Positions 41,338-51,131 are shown, counted from the first letter of the stretch. The stretch is 64,000 nucleotides of DNA from Aquabacterium sp. OR-4 (GCF_025290835.2 NZ_JAOCQD020000004.1:496001-560000); one strand, 5' to 3'. Notes: generated by a model not told the origin, from the sequence alone. Numbers and translations: made by a program.

Positions 41338-42459
41338 ATGACCCCCTTCTGCCAGACCCTGGGCGCCGCCGGCCTTGCCTTGTGCGCCACCGCCGCCACG
41401 GCGCAAAACGCCAGCGTGACGATCTACGGCTCGATGGACCAGTACTTCAACTACATGCGCAGCAGTTCGGGCACCACCCTCAAGGGCACCGAAGAAGGCG
41501 CCAGCATGCGCAGCCGGCTGGGCTTTCGGGTCAGCGAGGATCTGGGCGACGGCCTCACCGCCCGCGTGGTGCTGGAAGGCGGCCTGAACAGCAAGACCGG
41601 CACCTCGGCCGACAGCACGCGCTTCTTCGACCGCCAGGCCTTCGTGGCCCTGGCCTCGCCGAAGTGGGGCGAGTTCCGCCTGGGCCGCCAGAACGGCAGC
41701 ATCTTCTTCCGCGGCGACTACATCGACTACAGCTCGCGCACGCTGGGCTCGATGATCAACAACTTCGGCGTGCCCTCGCGCTACAACAACGACATCGCCT
41801 ACATCTCGCCGCGCATGCAGGGCCTGCAGATCGACGCCCACGTGGCGCTGGCCGAAACCCCGGCCGGCCTGTTCGACCAGGCGGTGTTCCAGGGCGGCTT
41901 TGACTACGTCACCGGCCCCTATCGCGTGGGTTACGCGGGCTTGCGCGCCAAGCCGGCCGACGGCGCGGCGCAGGGCGCCCAGGTGTTCTACGACAACCTG
42001 TACGCCAACTACGACCACGGCAAGGGCAAGGTCTACCTGGCCTATGTGCGCAGCAACAACAGCACCTCCACCGCGGTGAGCGCCAATGCCGGCAGCATTC
42101 TCGGCAACGTGGGCGGCCTGGTGGCCGGCACCAATGCCGACGTGAACCGCAGCTTCGACATCTGGCAGGTCTCGGCCGACTACCAGGTGAGCCCGCTGCT
42201 GCGCGTGGGCGCGCTGTGGGGCTGGATCAAGGACAACTCGGGCGGCGGCCAGGACGCCTCGGGCGGCTCGCTGGGCGCGTACTACAGCCTGTCCAAGCGC
42301 ACCACGGTGTTCGCCATGGTCGACACGCTGCGCAACGGCCGCAACGCCGGCTTCCGCCCCTCGGGATCGGCCGGCCTGTCGCGCAACTTCACGCAGGCCG
42401 CCGACATCAACGGCCGCAGCATCACCGGCGTGCACAGCGGTCTGCTGGTGCGCTTCTGA
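41338..42459 (+). CDS. Gram-negative outer-membrane porin
   Basis: A 373-aa porin of the Burkholderiales OmpC-like type. A signal peptide of 22 residues ends ATAATAQ. NASVTIYGSMDQYFNYM is the usual first strand and GLSRNFTQAADINGRSITGVHSGLLVRF the last, with the terminal Phe needed for BamA insertion; EFRLGRQNG is the typical inner motif. It forms a trimeric channel for small solutes. After the stop there are three near-copies of TGATGCGCGT up to 42487. Convergent with the TctC gene. Confidence 0.93.
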   Translation: MTPFCQTLGAAGLALCATAATAQNASVTIYGSMDQYFNYMRSSSGTTLKGTEEGASMRSRLGFRVSEDLGDGLTARVVLEGGLNSKTGTSADSTRFFDRQAFVALASPKWGEFRLGRQNGSIFFRGDYIDYSSRTLGSMINNFGVPSRYNNDIAYISPRMQGLQIDAHVALAETPAGLFDQAVFQGGFDYVTGPYRVGYAGLRAKPADGAAQGAQVFYDNLYANYDHGKGKVYLAYVRSNNSTSTAVSANAGSILGNVGGLVAGTNADVNRSFDIWQVSADYQVSPLLRVGALWGWIKDNSGGGQDASGGSLGAYYSLSKRTTVFAMVDTLRNGRNAGFRPSGSAGLSRNFTQAADINGRSITGVHSGLLVRF

Positions 42460-42497
42460 TGCGCGTGTGATGCGCGTTTGATGCGCCGGGGCCGGCC

Positions 42498-43469
42498 TCA
42501 CTGCTTCTCGATGCCGGCCCGCTCGATCACCGCCCGCCACTTGGCCATGTCGGCGCGCATGCGCTGGCTCATCTGCTCGGGCGTGCCGGCCTGGGCCACC
42601 ATGCCCGCGGCCTGCAGCTCGCGCTGCACCTCGGGCGTGGCCACCGCCTGCTGCACCGCGCGGTTCAGGCGCTCGATCACCGCCGCCGGCGTGCCGGCCG
42701 GTGCGCTGATGCCGTTCCACGACGCCGCCTCGTAGCCGGGCACGCCGCTCTCGGCCAGCGTGGGCAGCTGCGGCAGGCCGGCAAAGCGCGTGGCCGAGCT
42801 CACCGCCAGCGGCCGCACGCTGCGCGCGCGGATCTGGGTGAGCACCGGCGGCAGCATCTCGAACGCCACGTGCACATCGCCCGAGCGCAGCCCGGTCAGG
42901 ATCTCGGCCGTGGTCTTGAAGGGCACGATCAGCGCATCGATGCCGGTCATGGCCTTGAACATCTCGGCGGCCAGGTTCTGCGTGCTGCCGATGCGCGCGC
43001 TGCCGATGGTCAGCGCCCCCGGCTTGCTGCGCGCCAGCGCCAGCACCTCGGCCACCGAGCGCAGCGGCGAGCCCTCGCCGGTGATCAGCACCAGGTCGAA
43101 CGAGGCCAGCGTGGACACGTGCACGAAGTCCTTCATCAGGTCGTAGGGCAGGCTCTTGAACAGCGCGCTGCTCAGCGCCGTGCCGCTGCCGGCCACCATC
43201 AGCGTGTGGCCATCGGGCCGGGCGCGCTGGGTGCTCGTCACCGCCACCATCGGGGCGGGGCGGTTCTCCACCACCACCGGCTGGCCCAGGCTCTTGCCCA
43301 TCTCCTTGCCCACCAGGCGCGCCACGATGTCGGCGGCCCCGCCCGGCGCAAACGCCACATACAGCGAGATGGGCTTGGCGGGATAAACCTCGGCCCGGGC
43401 CGGGGCCCACGGGCTGGTGGCCGCGCCCAGGGCCAGGGCCTGCTGCAGCGCGCTGCGTCTCGAAATCAT
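42498..43469 (-). CDS. TctC/Bug-family periplasmic binding protein
   Basis: A 323-aa solute-binding protein with a twin-arginine-like signal (MISRRSALQQALALGAATSPWAPARA). Core motifs: YPAKPISLYVAFAPGGAADIVARLVG, VENRPAPMVAVTSTQRARPDGHTL, GIDALIVPFKT and GVPGYEAASWNGISAPAGTP. Bug proteins bind carboxylated compounds; many have no cognate TctAB permease, as here. Last gene of the six-gene minus operon, overlapping the preceding gene by ATGA. Confidence 0.92.
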   Translation of the reverse strand: MISRRSALQQALALGAATSPWAPARAEVYPAKPISLYVAFAPGGAADIVARLVGKEMGKSLGQPVVVENRPAPMVAVTSTQRARPDGHTLMVAGSGTALSSALFKSLPYDLMKDFVHVSTLASFDLVLITGEGSPLRSVAEVLALARSKPGALTIGSARIGSTQNLAAEMFKAMTGIDALIVPFKTTAEILTGLRSGDVHVAFEMLPPVLTQIRARSVRPLAVSSATRFAGLPQLPTLAESGVPGYEAASWNGISAPAGTPAAVIERLNRAVQQAVATPEVQRELQAAGMVAQAGTPEQMSQRMRADMAKWRAVIERAGIEKQ

Positions 43470-44509
43470 CGTGTCTCCGTTGGTGTTGTTCGGGTGGCGC
43501 CGGCCAGGCTCAGCAGGCGCTCGGCCAGCTGCTCGAAGGCCTGGTCGCCACCGGGCTCGAATTGTGGATCGCCGTTGGCCTCGAACGCCGCCGCGATGGC
43601 CTGCCAGTCGTCGTCGTGCAGCCACTGCGCGGCGGCCGGCAGCACGAACTGCTCCTCGCAGCGGCGGTGCTGGGCCTGGTCCTCGGCAAACCGCGCCAGC
43701 GCCGCGCCGAACTGCGCCGCGGCATCGGGCTGGCCGGCCTGCAGCGCGGCCAGCAGGGCCTGCAGCGCCGCGAACTGCTGCGTGCCCTGGCGGTGCTGGG
43801 CCTGCAGCCGGTCGAGCAGCGCATTGCAGCTGTCGGTGCGCTGGCGCAGGCGGGCAAACAGCTGGGTGTCTTCTTTCGGGTGGTGGCGCCGCTCGGGAAA
43901 CTGCGCCAGATAAAACAGCATCGCGCGCAGCAGCGGCAAATCGGGTGCGGCGCCGGCCTGCACCCGGGCCCAGTGCTGCTGCAGCGCCTGGATCACCGCC
44001 GCCAGCGAGCGGTGCTCGGCCCGCAGCACGCCCAGCGCGCGGGCCCGGGCATCGAGCGGCTGGTTGATCTCCACCGCGGCCACCAGCACCGGCAGCCGGG
44101 CCGCATCGAGCACGGCGCGGGTCACCCGGCCCAGGCCGCGGCCGCTGAGCCCGCGCCGGCCGTGGCTGGCCATGAACACCAGGTCGCAGCCCTGCGTGCC
44201 GGCCGCCGCCAGGATGGCCAACGCCGGCTGCTCATGCACCACGGCCAGGCAGTGGCAGGGCACGCCGGCCAGCCGCGCCGCGGCCTCGGCACGCGCCAGC
44301 ACCAGGCCCGGGCGGCCGTGCGCGCCATCGGCCAGCAGGCCGGGCGACAGGGCCAGCAGCAGCGCGCCATCGGCCGTGGCGGCCACATCGGGCTGCACAT
44401 GCAGGAAGTGGATCTGCGCCGCATGCACCCGGGCCAGGGCCAGCGCCTGCTCGATGCTGCGGTCGGCCAGCGGCGTGCCGTCCACCGGCACCAGGATGTG
44501 CTTGAACAT
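43466..44509 (-). CDS. Universal stress protein fused to a hemerythrin-like domain
   Basis: A 347-aa cytoplasmic protein. Residues 1-145 are UspA (FKHILVPVDGTPLADRSIEQALALA; nucleotide-loop type GCDLVFMASHGRRGLSGRGLGRVTRAVLDAARLPVLV). Residues 170-330 form a four-helix hemerythrin-like domain with His/Glu ligands in LRAEHRSL, RRHHPKEDTQLF and QHRRCEEQFVLPA, suitable for a di-iron or oxygen-sensing site. Start MFKHILVP at 44509. Within an operon for hydrophobic-compound transport; a redox or oxygen-stress role is inferred. Confidence 0.85.
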   Translation of the reverse strand: MFKHILVPVDGTPLADRSIEQALALARVHAAQIHFLHVQPDVAATADGALLLALSPGLLADGAHGRPGLVLARAEAAARLAGVPCHCLAVVHEQPALAILAAAGTQGCDLVFMASHGRRGLSGRGLGRVTRAVLDAARLPVLVAAVEINQPLDARARALGVLRAEHRSLAAVIQALQQHWARVQAGAAPDLPLLRAMLFYLAQFPERRHHPKEDTQLFARLRQRTDSCNALLDRLQAQHRQGTQQFAALQALLAALQAGQPDAAAQFGAALARFAEDQAQHRRCEEQFVLPAAAQWLHDDDWQAIAAAFEANGDPQFEPGGDQAFEQLAERLLSLAGATRTTPTETR

Positions 44510-44525
44510 GGCGGTGGGCTCCGGT

Positions 44526-46994
44526 TCAGCCGGCCGGGCCGCCAAAGGCCTCGTCCAGCAGCGGCGCCCGGGCGGCGGGCTTGAGCAGAAAGTGCGCCAG
44601 CGCCGGCAGCAGCACCAGCGCGCCGACCATGTTGACGATGAACATGAAGGCCAGCAGCAGGCCCATGTCGGCCTGGAACTTGATGGGCGAGAAGGCCCAG
44701 GTGGCCACGCCCACGGCCAGGGTCACGCCGGTGAGCATGACCACCCGGCCGGTGAACTGCAGCGAGCGCCGGTAGGCCTCGGCCAGCGACACGCCCTGGC
44801 GCAGCTGCACCAGCAGGATGCTCAGCACGTACAGCGCATAGTCGACGCCGATGCCCACGCCCAGCGCCACCACCGGCAGCGTGGCCACCTTCAGGCCGAT
44901 GCCCAGCTGCACCATCAGCGCCTCGGCCAGCACCGAGGTCAGCACCAGCGGGATGACGGCGCAGGCCACCGCCCGCCAGGAGCGGAAGGTGACATAGGCC
45001 AGCAGCACCACCGCGGCATACACCCACAGCAGCATCTGGCGGTTGGCGCGCTCGACCACGGCATTGGTGGCGGCCTCGAAGCCGGCATTGCCCGCGCCCA
45101 GCAGGAAGCGGCCCGCCTCGCTGTCGTGCTCGGCCGCGAAGCGCTCGATCTCGCGAGTCACGCGGCGCAGGGTCTCGGCCTTGTGGTCGGCCAGGAACAC
45201 CTGCACCTGCAGCAGCGAGAAGCCGGGGTCGACGATGTGGCGCGGCGCGCGCGAGCCCGCGGTGTTGAGCGCGCCCTGGTCGTTGAGCAGCTCGTACCAG
45301 CGCAGCTGGCCCTCGTTCATGCCCACCGCGTTCTGGCGTGCCAGCGTGGCCAGCGACTGGGTCGACTCCACGCCGTCGAGCTGGCGCAGCCGCCACTCCA
45401 GCTCGTCCACCCGCTCCAGCACGGCCTGGCGCATGGCGCCCTGCGGCGGCGTGCGCACCAGCACGGTCAGCACATCGCTGCTGGTGGCGTAGTGGCTGGT
45501 GAGGTAGGCGTTGTCGAGGTTGTAGCGCGACTGCGGCCGCAGCTCGGGGGCGCCGGCGTCCAGGTCGCCGATCTGCAGCCCGCGGGCCGCGTGCAGGCCC
45601 CAGCCGGCCAGCGCCAGCGCCAGGGCCAGCGTCACCAGCGCCGGGCCGCGCGCGGTCAGGCGCACCAGCAGCGCCCACAGCCCGGCACTGGCCTCGGCCT
45701 CGCGCAGCGCGCGGGCCGCGGCCCGCGCGCTGACGCCGGTGTGGCTGAGCATCACCGGCAGCAGGATCAGGTTGGTGAACACCAGCACCGCCACGCCCAG
45801 GCTGGCCATCAGCGCCAGCTGGCGGATGGCCGAGATCTCGATCAGCAGCAGCACCGCAAAGCCCACCGCATCGCAGGCCAGTGCGGTGAAGCCGGCGATG
45901 AACAGGCGCCGGAAGGTCAGGCGCGCAGCCACCTCGCGGTGCAGGCCGCGGCCGATGTCCTGCATCACGCCGTTCATCTTCTGTGCGCCATGGCTCATGC
46001 CGATGGCAAACACCAGAAAGGGCACCAGCACCGCGTAGGGGTCGAGCGCAAAACCCAGCAGCGGCAGCAGGCCCAGCTGCCACACCACGGCCACCAGCGA
46101 GCAGGCCATCACCAGCGCGGTGCTGCGCAGGCAGCGCGTGTACCAGAGCACCACCACGGTGGCGATGGCCGCGGCCAGCGCGAAGAACAGCGCCACCTGG
46201 GCCATGCCGTCGATCAGGTCACCCACCACCTTGGCAAAGCCGGTGATGCGGATCTGGATGCGCTCGTTGCCGTGGCGCGCGCGCAGCGCCTCGAGCTGCT
46301 GCTGCAGCGCGGTGTAGTCGAGCCCGGCGGCGCTGCTGCCGCCGGGCGTGCCGGGCGCGGCCTCGCCACGCTCGGCCCGCTCGGCCAGCGGCACCAGGAT
46401 GGCCGTCGAGCGGAAGTCGCGCGCCACCAGCTGCCCGACCTCGCCCGAGCGCTCGATGTTCAGGCGCACGCGCTCGAGTGCGCGCGCCGAGCCGTCGTAG
46501 TCGTCGGGCATCACCGTGCCGCCCTCGAAGCCGGCCTCGGTGACGGCTGTCCAGCGGGTTGACGGCGTCCACAGCGACTTCATCTGCCCGCGCACCACGC
46601 CGGGCAGCAGGAACAGCTCGTCGTTGACGCGGCGCAGCGCCTCGAGGTAATCCTTGTCGAGGATGCTGCCGCCGTCGCGGCGCTCGACCACGATGCGCAG
46701 CTGGTTGGCCTGGGCCGCGAGCTTGCCGCGCTCGGCCAGGTAGTTCTGCAGATAGGGGTGCTGCAGGGGCAGCATGCCCTCGAAGCTGGCGTTCAGGCTG
46801 ACCCGCGTGGCCAGCAGGCCCAGCAGCAGGGTCAGCAGGGCGGCCACGCCCAGCACCCAGCGGCGGTGGTTGAACACCAGCCGCTCGAGGCGCGAGCCGG
46901 AATCGGCATCGAAGCCGGGCAAGGCCTCGGCCGGGGCCGCCGGCGCAGTGGCGCCGGCCACGGACAGAACGGCGTTGGCGCCGGTGGACATCAT
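44526..46994 (-). CDS. RND/MMPL-family transporter
   Basis: An 822-aa inner-membrane protein with two repeats of one plus five helices. First helix WVLGVAALLTLLLGLLATRVSL at about 47-68; helices in the region VALFFALAAAIATVVVLWY to LLLIEISAI, then a second set from ALVTLALALALAGWG to MGLLLAFMFIVNMVGALVLLPALAHF. Two periplasmic loops of about 160-200 residues. Such MMPL proteins are repeatedly found with DUF1302, DUF1329 and YCF48-like genes and are thought to move lipophilic molecules. Start 46994 or 46991; TGATG overlap with the YCF48-like gene. Confidence 0.9.
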   Translation of the reverse strand: MMSTGANAVLSVAGATAPAAPAEALPGFDADSGSRLERLVFNHRRWVLGVAALLTLLLGLLATRVSLNASFEGMLPLQHPYLQNYLAERGKLAAQANQLRIVVERRDGGSILDKDYLEALRRVNDELFLLPGVVRGQMKSLWTPSTRWTAVTEAGFEGGTVMPDDYDGSARALERVRLNIERSGEVGQLVARDFRSTAILVPLAERAERGEAAPGTPGGSSAAGLDYTALQQQLEALRARHGNERIQIRITGFAKVVGDLIDGMAQVALFFALAAAIATVVVLWYTRCLRSTALVMACSLVAVVWQLGLLPLLGFALDPYAVLVPFLVFAIGMSHGAQKMNGVMQDIGRGLHREVAARLTFRRLFIAGFTALACDAVGFAVLLLIEISAIRQLALMASLGVAVLVFTNLILLPVMLSHTGVSARAAARALREAEASAGLWALLVRLTARGPALVTLALALALAGWGLHAARGLQIGDLDAGAPELRPQSRYNLDNAYLTSHYATSSDVLTVLVRTPPQGAMRQAVLERVDELEWRLRQLDGVESTQSLATLARQNAVGMNEGQLRWYELLNDQGALNTAGSRAPRHIVDPGFSLLQVQVFLADHKAETLRRVTREIERFAAEHDSEAGRFLLGAGNAGFEAATNAVVERANRQMLLWVYAAVVLLAYVTFRSWRAVACAVIPLVLTSVLAEALMVQLGIGLKVATLPVVALGVGIGVDYALYVLSILLVQLRQGVSLAEAYRRSLQFTGRVVMLTGVTLAVGVATWAFSPIKFQADMGLLLAFMFIVNMVGALVLLPALAHFLLKPAARAPLLDEAFGGPAG

Positions 46995-48040
46995 TTCTGC
47001 AGACTCCGGGGTTCCAGGGCGGACGGCTCCACACGCAGCAGGCCGCGCTGGCCGGCCAGCAGCAGCGCGCCATCGGGTGCGGCGGCCACGGCGGCAAAGG
47101 GAAATCGGGTGTTCAGCGGCACCGGCACGAAGCGCTGGCCGGCATCACGCGAGGCCAGCAGCTGGCCGGCCGCACCGGCCAGCAGCACCGTGCCGTCGGC
47201 CAGCTGCGCGGCCCCCAGCAGCGAGGCATCCACCGGCGTGGCCACGCTCTCGAAAGCCGCACCGGGCGCGGCACTGCGCAGCAGCCGCCCGCGCAGGCCG
47301 CCGATCAGCAGCGTGCCGTCGCGCAGCGCCAGGCCGCTGAACAGGGTGGCCGCCTGCGGCGCCGCATGGGCGCGAAAGCGCGGGTTGGCGGCATCGGCGC
47401 GCAGCAGCAGGCCCTGCTCGCCAAACAGCCACTGCTCGCCATCGCGCTCGACATGGCCGTACAGGCTCAGGCCCTCGGGATTGGGCAGCTCGTCGCCCAG
47501 CATCGCCCACTGGCGGCCGCCGTCGCGGCTGGTCTGCACCAGGCCGTAGGCGCCGCTGGCGATCAGCGTGCCGTCGCGGCGCAGCGCCAGGTGCAGCAGC
47601 GGCCGGTCGCCGCCCTCGGCGGCCAGGCGCTGCCAGCGGCGGCCGCCGTCGTCGGTGCGCAGCACCACGCCCTGGTGGCCCACGGCCCAGCCCAGGCGCT
47701 CGTCGGCAAAGGCCAGCGCGGTGAGGGTGACGCTGGTCGGCACCTCGGCCTGCTGCCAGCTGCGCCCGCCATCGTCAGAGCCCACCACCACGCCGCGTTC
47801 ACCGGCCGCCAGCAGGCGCTTGCCGGCGCGCGCCGCGGCCAGCAGCACGCATTGCGTGGGCCGGCGCAGCGCCAGCGCCGGGCGCTCGCTGACCGGCAGC
47901 CGCGCCGCGGCCGGGGCCTGCAGCGGTGCGGCCGCGCGCACGCCGGCCGCGGCCAGCAGCGCCAGCCCGCTGGCGCCCAGGCCCGCGGCCCCCAGCACCT
48001 GGCGGCGGCGCAGGCCGCCGCCCTGCATGTGCCCGGCCAC
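46991..48040 (-). CDS. YCF48/BNR-repeat periplasmic propeller protein
   Basis: A 349-aa protein with a twin-arginine-like signal (LRRRQVLGAAGLGASGLALLAAAG) and repeated propeller blades of the S-x-D-x-G-x-x-W type: GSDDGGRSWQQAEVP, RTDDGGRRWQRLAA, TSRDGGRQWAMLG and ASRDAGQRFVP. In photosystem II assembly YCF48 is a scaffold; the bacterial relatives next to MMPL transporters are uncharacterised. GTG start at 48040, or ATG at 48028, which fits the signal peptide equally well. Two nt after DUF1329. Confidence 0.85.
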   Translation of the reverse strand: MAGHMQGGGLRRRQVLGAAGLGASGLALLAAAGVRAAAPLQAPAAARLPVSERPALALRRPTQCVLLAAARAGKRLLAAGERGVVVGSDDGGRSWQQAEVPTSVTLTALAFADERLGWAVGHQGVVLRTDDGGRRWQRLAAEGGDRPLLHLALRRDGTLIASGAYGLVQTSRDGGRQWAMLGDELPNPEGLSLYGHVERDGEQWLFGEQGLLLRADAANPRFRAHAAPQAATLFSGLALRDGTLLIGGLRGRLLRSAAPGAAFESVATPVDASLLGAAQLADGTVLLAGAAGQLLASRDAGQRFVPVPLNTRFPFAAVAAAPDGALLLAGQRGLLRVEPSALEPRSLQK

Positions 48041-48042
48041 GC

Positions 48043-49404
48043 TCAGCGCACCCCGCTGCTGGCCAGCGCGTTGGGCGAGAAGCTGTTGAGCTGCTTGGCG
48101 TCGTAGGGCGCGTAGTTGACGCCGCCGGTGTCGTTGATGGCCGCCGCATACACCCAGCCGCCGGCCAGCAGGTCGAAGATGGCATAGCTCAGCGTGGTGG
48201 CCAGCGGCTGGTCACCGGCCAGCAGCGTGAAGGCCTGGCCGGTCTTCCACAGCTTGCCCTGCGCGTCCCAGGTGTCGGACAGCACGGCCTGCCAGGTGTC
48301 TTCCTGCAGGTACAGGCGGCGGCGTGCGGCCACGTTGCGCTTGCCGTCGCGCAGCACGCCTTCCACCACCCACACGCGCTGCAGCTCCCAGCGCACGGCC
48401 TCGGGTGCCAGCGCGCCCTTGCCGATGGCCTGGTCGACGCTCTTGAGCATCAGGCCGTTGTTGTTGAAGGGCACGTACATCTCGCGCTTGCCCACCAGCC
48501 TGAACTGGTAGCGGTCCTGCGCGCCGATGAACAGGTTGACCTCGTCGAAGTTGGCCAGGCCGGCGGTCGACGGATCGGGCGTGTCGTAGGCCACCGAGGG
48601 CGACTTGCGCACCCGGCGCTGGCCCGGCACGTACTGCCAGCCGTCCTTGGGCTTGCCGAAGTTGTCAACGTAGTCGATGGTCATCAGCGACTGGCCGGCA
48701 TTGGCCGGCGGCTCGGTGATGCCGATGCGCGCGCGTGCCCATTCACCGCTGAACTTGTCGGCCGGGCTGGCCAGGTCGTAGTAGGGGTAGAGCAGGGCGG
48801 TCTGCTGGCGGCTGGTGAGCACGCGCTGGCCGGCCGAGGTCATGACGTACTTGTCGGCCACGAACTGGGTGAGCTGGCCGCGGTAGCTGAGCATGTGGTT
48901 CCACACCGCCTCGTGGCCGTTGCGCGGCACCGGGAAGGGCACGCCGCCATAGGCATCGTCCACCGCCACGCCGTCGTGCGCCAGCTTGGCGCGCGCGGCA
49001 TTGCGCGCCACCTGCTCGTAGACGGCGGGCGCAAACACCGCGGCGCGGTGCGAGGGGTAGACGTCGATGCGCCAGTCGGGGTTGCGCGCCAGCAGGGCCT
49101 TGGTGCCGTCGCTGAGCTTGTCGCCCTGGGCGGCGGCATTGGCGGCGTTGATGCTGAGCCGCGGCTTCTCGGCGGCATAGGGGTCGGCGCGGCGGCCCTT
49201 GGCGTCCAGCGGCGTGGCGGCGGGCTTGCCGTCCCACGCGGGGATGGTGCCCTCGCGGTTGCCTGCACGCTCGGCGCCATAGGGCGTGAGCGTGCCCGAC
49301 TTCAGCGCCGCGGCGCTGTCCTGGGCGGCGGCACCGATGGCCACGGTGACCAGCAAGGTGGCCAGAAGCCACGAGGCGGCGTGGCAGCGCAGGTTGGCAT
49401 GCAT
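48043..49404 (-). CDS. DUF1329 periplasmic/outer-membrane protein
   Basis: A 453-aa exported protein with a signal peptide ending AIGAAAQ. DUF1329 members adopt a LolB-like half-barrel that may carry lipophilic ligands. Typical parts: LTPYGAERAGNREGTIPAWDG, NHMLSYRGQ and GQRRVRKSPSVAYDTPDP. The ATG at 49404 has an AGGAGA ribosome site. It follows DUF1302 by 68 nt; the two nearly always occur together. Confidence 0.92.
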   Translation of the reverse strand: MHANLRCHAASWLLATLLVTVAIGAAAQDSAAALKSGTLTPYGAERAGNREGTIPAWDGKPAATPLDAKGRRADPYAAEKPRLSINAANAAAQGDKLSDGTKALLARNPDWRIDVYPSHRAAVFAPAVYEQVARNAARAKLAHDGVAVDDAYGGVPFPVPRNGHEAVWNHMLSYRGQLTQFVADKYVMTSAGQRVLTSRQQTALLYPYYDLASPADKFSGEWARARIGITEPPANAGQSLMTIDYVDNFGKPKDGWQYVPGQRRVRKSPSVAYDTPDPSTAGLANFDEVNLFIGAQDRYQFRLVGKREMYVPFNNNGLMLKSVDQAIGKGALAPEAVRWELQRVWVVEGVLRDGKRNVAARRRLYLQEDTWQAVLSDTWDAQGKLWKTGQAFTLLAGDQPLATTLSYAIFDLLAGGWVYAAAINDTGGVNYAPYDAKQLNSFSPNALASSGVR

Positions 49405-49472
49405 GGGAAGGGTCTCCTGGGTTCTCATCGATTCGGATCCTTGCGGCGCGCGCAGCGGGTGCACCGGCGTCA

Positions 49473-51131
49473 TCAGAACGTGGCCTGCAGCGACAGGCGC
49501 AGGTAGTTGCGGTCGAACACCGGCTGGGTGGCGGCCTTGCCGATGTAGTGGATGTACGAGAGGTTGGCGTTCCAGCGGCTGAGGTACACGCCGGTCAGGC
49601 CCAGGATCAGCTCGCCGGCGTGGTCGGGGCTGCCGCTGAACGGGAACGAGTTGTCGATCATCGAGGTGCCGCGCAGCGACCAGCCCAGGTTCACCGGCGC
49701 GCTCAGGTCCAGGCCCGGCAGCACCTGGTACCAGGTGGGCGTGAAGATCACGCGCAGGCCCGAGGCATGGCGGTGGCGCTCGCGGTTGAGCTTCTCGGTG
49801 CCCAGCGGCAGGCGGCCGGCCACGCTGGTCTTGACCGGGTCGATGTCGAGCACGGTGTTGGCCGCCAGCTCGCCCAGCAGGCTGGCGCCTTCCCAGAAGC
49901 CGGCCTTGGGCAGCAGCAGCGTCCACGACAGGTTCAGGTGCGCGGTGCGGCCCTTGGCGTAGCTGGGGTCGGCGGCGGTGACCACGCCTTCCTTGGCGAT
50001 CAGCGGCTGGTCTTCGCGCACCGACAGCTCCAGGCCCACGTTGGCCTCGCCGATCTGCCGCGCCAGGCTCAGGCCCACGGCCTCGATCGGATCGGCCGGC
50101 ACGATCAGGCGGTAGCTGCCGCCGCCGGTGTTGGTCTGGATCAGCGTGGAGGTGTCGCGGTAGCGCACCGCGTACAGGCCCAGGTCGGCGTCGAGCCGCT
50201 CGATGCGCGTGTTCAGCGCCAGGCCCAGGTTGCGCGCCTTGGCCCCTTCATCGAGGCCCAGGAAGTTGAGGTAGCAGTTGTTGAAGCGCTGCGACACCGG
50301 CACCGTGCTGCTGCCGCAGCGGTTGGCCGTGGCATTGCCGATGAACATGCGCTCGGCGCCATCGCCCAGCATGTCGGTGCTGCTGAGGTAGCTGCCGGCC
50401 GGGTGCAGCCGGGTGGGCTTGTAGCCGAACTGCAGGTAGCCCTCGAGGCTGGTGTCGGCGCCGAGCTGCAGCGTGGCCGACAGCTGCGGCACCGGCATCG
50501 TGGTTTCCTTGGCCTGGGTACCCGGCAGGCTGAGCTTGTAGACATCGATCGGCGCCATGCCCTTGGCCATGCCGTTCATGCCGAAGAACAGGCTGGTGCC
50601 CCAGATCAGCGAGTGCCGGCCCAGGCGGGCCGACAGCACCGGGCCGCCGAAATCGTGGCGGCCGAAGACGAAGGCATCCAGCAGCTCGGCCTTGCGCCCG
50701 GCCAGCTCGCGCGTGCCCGCCGAGAAGCTGTTGCCGGGGCCGCTGGAGCGGCTGGCGCTCAGCGGCGAGTCGTGGTCGTTGCTGCGGTTGTAGACACCGT
50801 CGTACCAGGCCGCGCCCGACAGGCGCAGGCCGAAGCCGCCGCGCTGCGCATCGAACTCGCTCAGCAGGTCGGCGCGGGCCGACACCAGGCCCTTGCCGAA
50901 GTTGCGGTTGCCGTCGTCGGTGTTGGGGCTGGCGGCGGCCAGGTCGGCGCCCTTGACCCGCAGCGCGCTGCTCAGGCGCACGGTGTTGTCCCAGCGCACC
51001 TGCCAGTCGCCGCCGGGGTTCAGGTCCACCGCCTGCGCCGGCATGGCCGCCGCCGCTGCGACCAGGGCCGCGGCCAGTGCCACGGGCTGCGCCGATCGTG
51101 CCGCAGGCGCACGCCTGCCGAACTCATGCAT
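49473..51131 (-). CDS. DUF1302 outer-membrane beta-barrel protein
   Basis: A 552-aa protein with a signal peptide ending MPAQA, then VDLNPGGDWQVRWDNTVRLSSALRV and many amphipathic strands, ending RNYLRLSLQATF with a C-terminal Phe. DUF1302 proteins are predicted barrels that, with DUF1329, appear in clusters for hydrophobic or aromatic compounds. First gene of the six-gene operon. The start MHEFGRR at 51131 is followed by a proper signal sequence. Confidence 0.92.
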   Translation of the reverse strand: MHEFGRRAPAARSAQPVALAAALVAAAAAMPAQAVDLNPGGDWQVRWDNTVRLSSALRVKGADLAAASPNTDDGNRNFGKGLVSARADLLSEFDAQRGGFGLRLSGAAWYDGVYNRSNDHDSPLSASRSSGPGNSFSAGTRELAGRKAELLDAFVFGRHDFGGPVLSARLGRHSLIWGTSLFFGMNGMAKGMAPIDVYKLSLPGTQAKETTMPVPQLSATLQLGADTSLEGYLQFGYKPTRLHPAGSYLSSTDMLGDGAERMFIGNATANRCGSSTVPVSQRFNNCYLNFLGLDEGAKARNLGLALNTRIERLDADLGLYAVRYRDTSTLIQTNTGGGSYRLIVPADPIEAVGLSLARQIGEANVGLELSVREDQPLIAKEGVVTAADPSYAKGRTAHLNLSWTLLLPKAGFWEGASLLGELAANTVLDIDPVKTSVAGRLPLGTEKLNRERHRHASGLRVIFTPTWYQVLPGLDLSAPVNLGWSLRGTSMIDNSFPFSGSPDHAGELILGLTGVYLSRWNANLSYIHYIGKAATQPVFDRNYLRLSLQATF

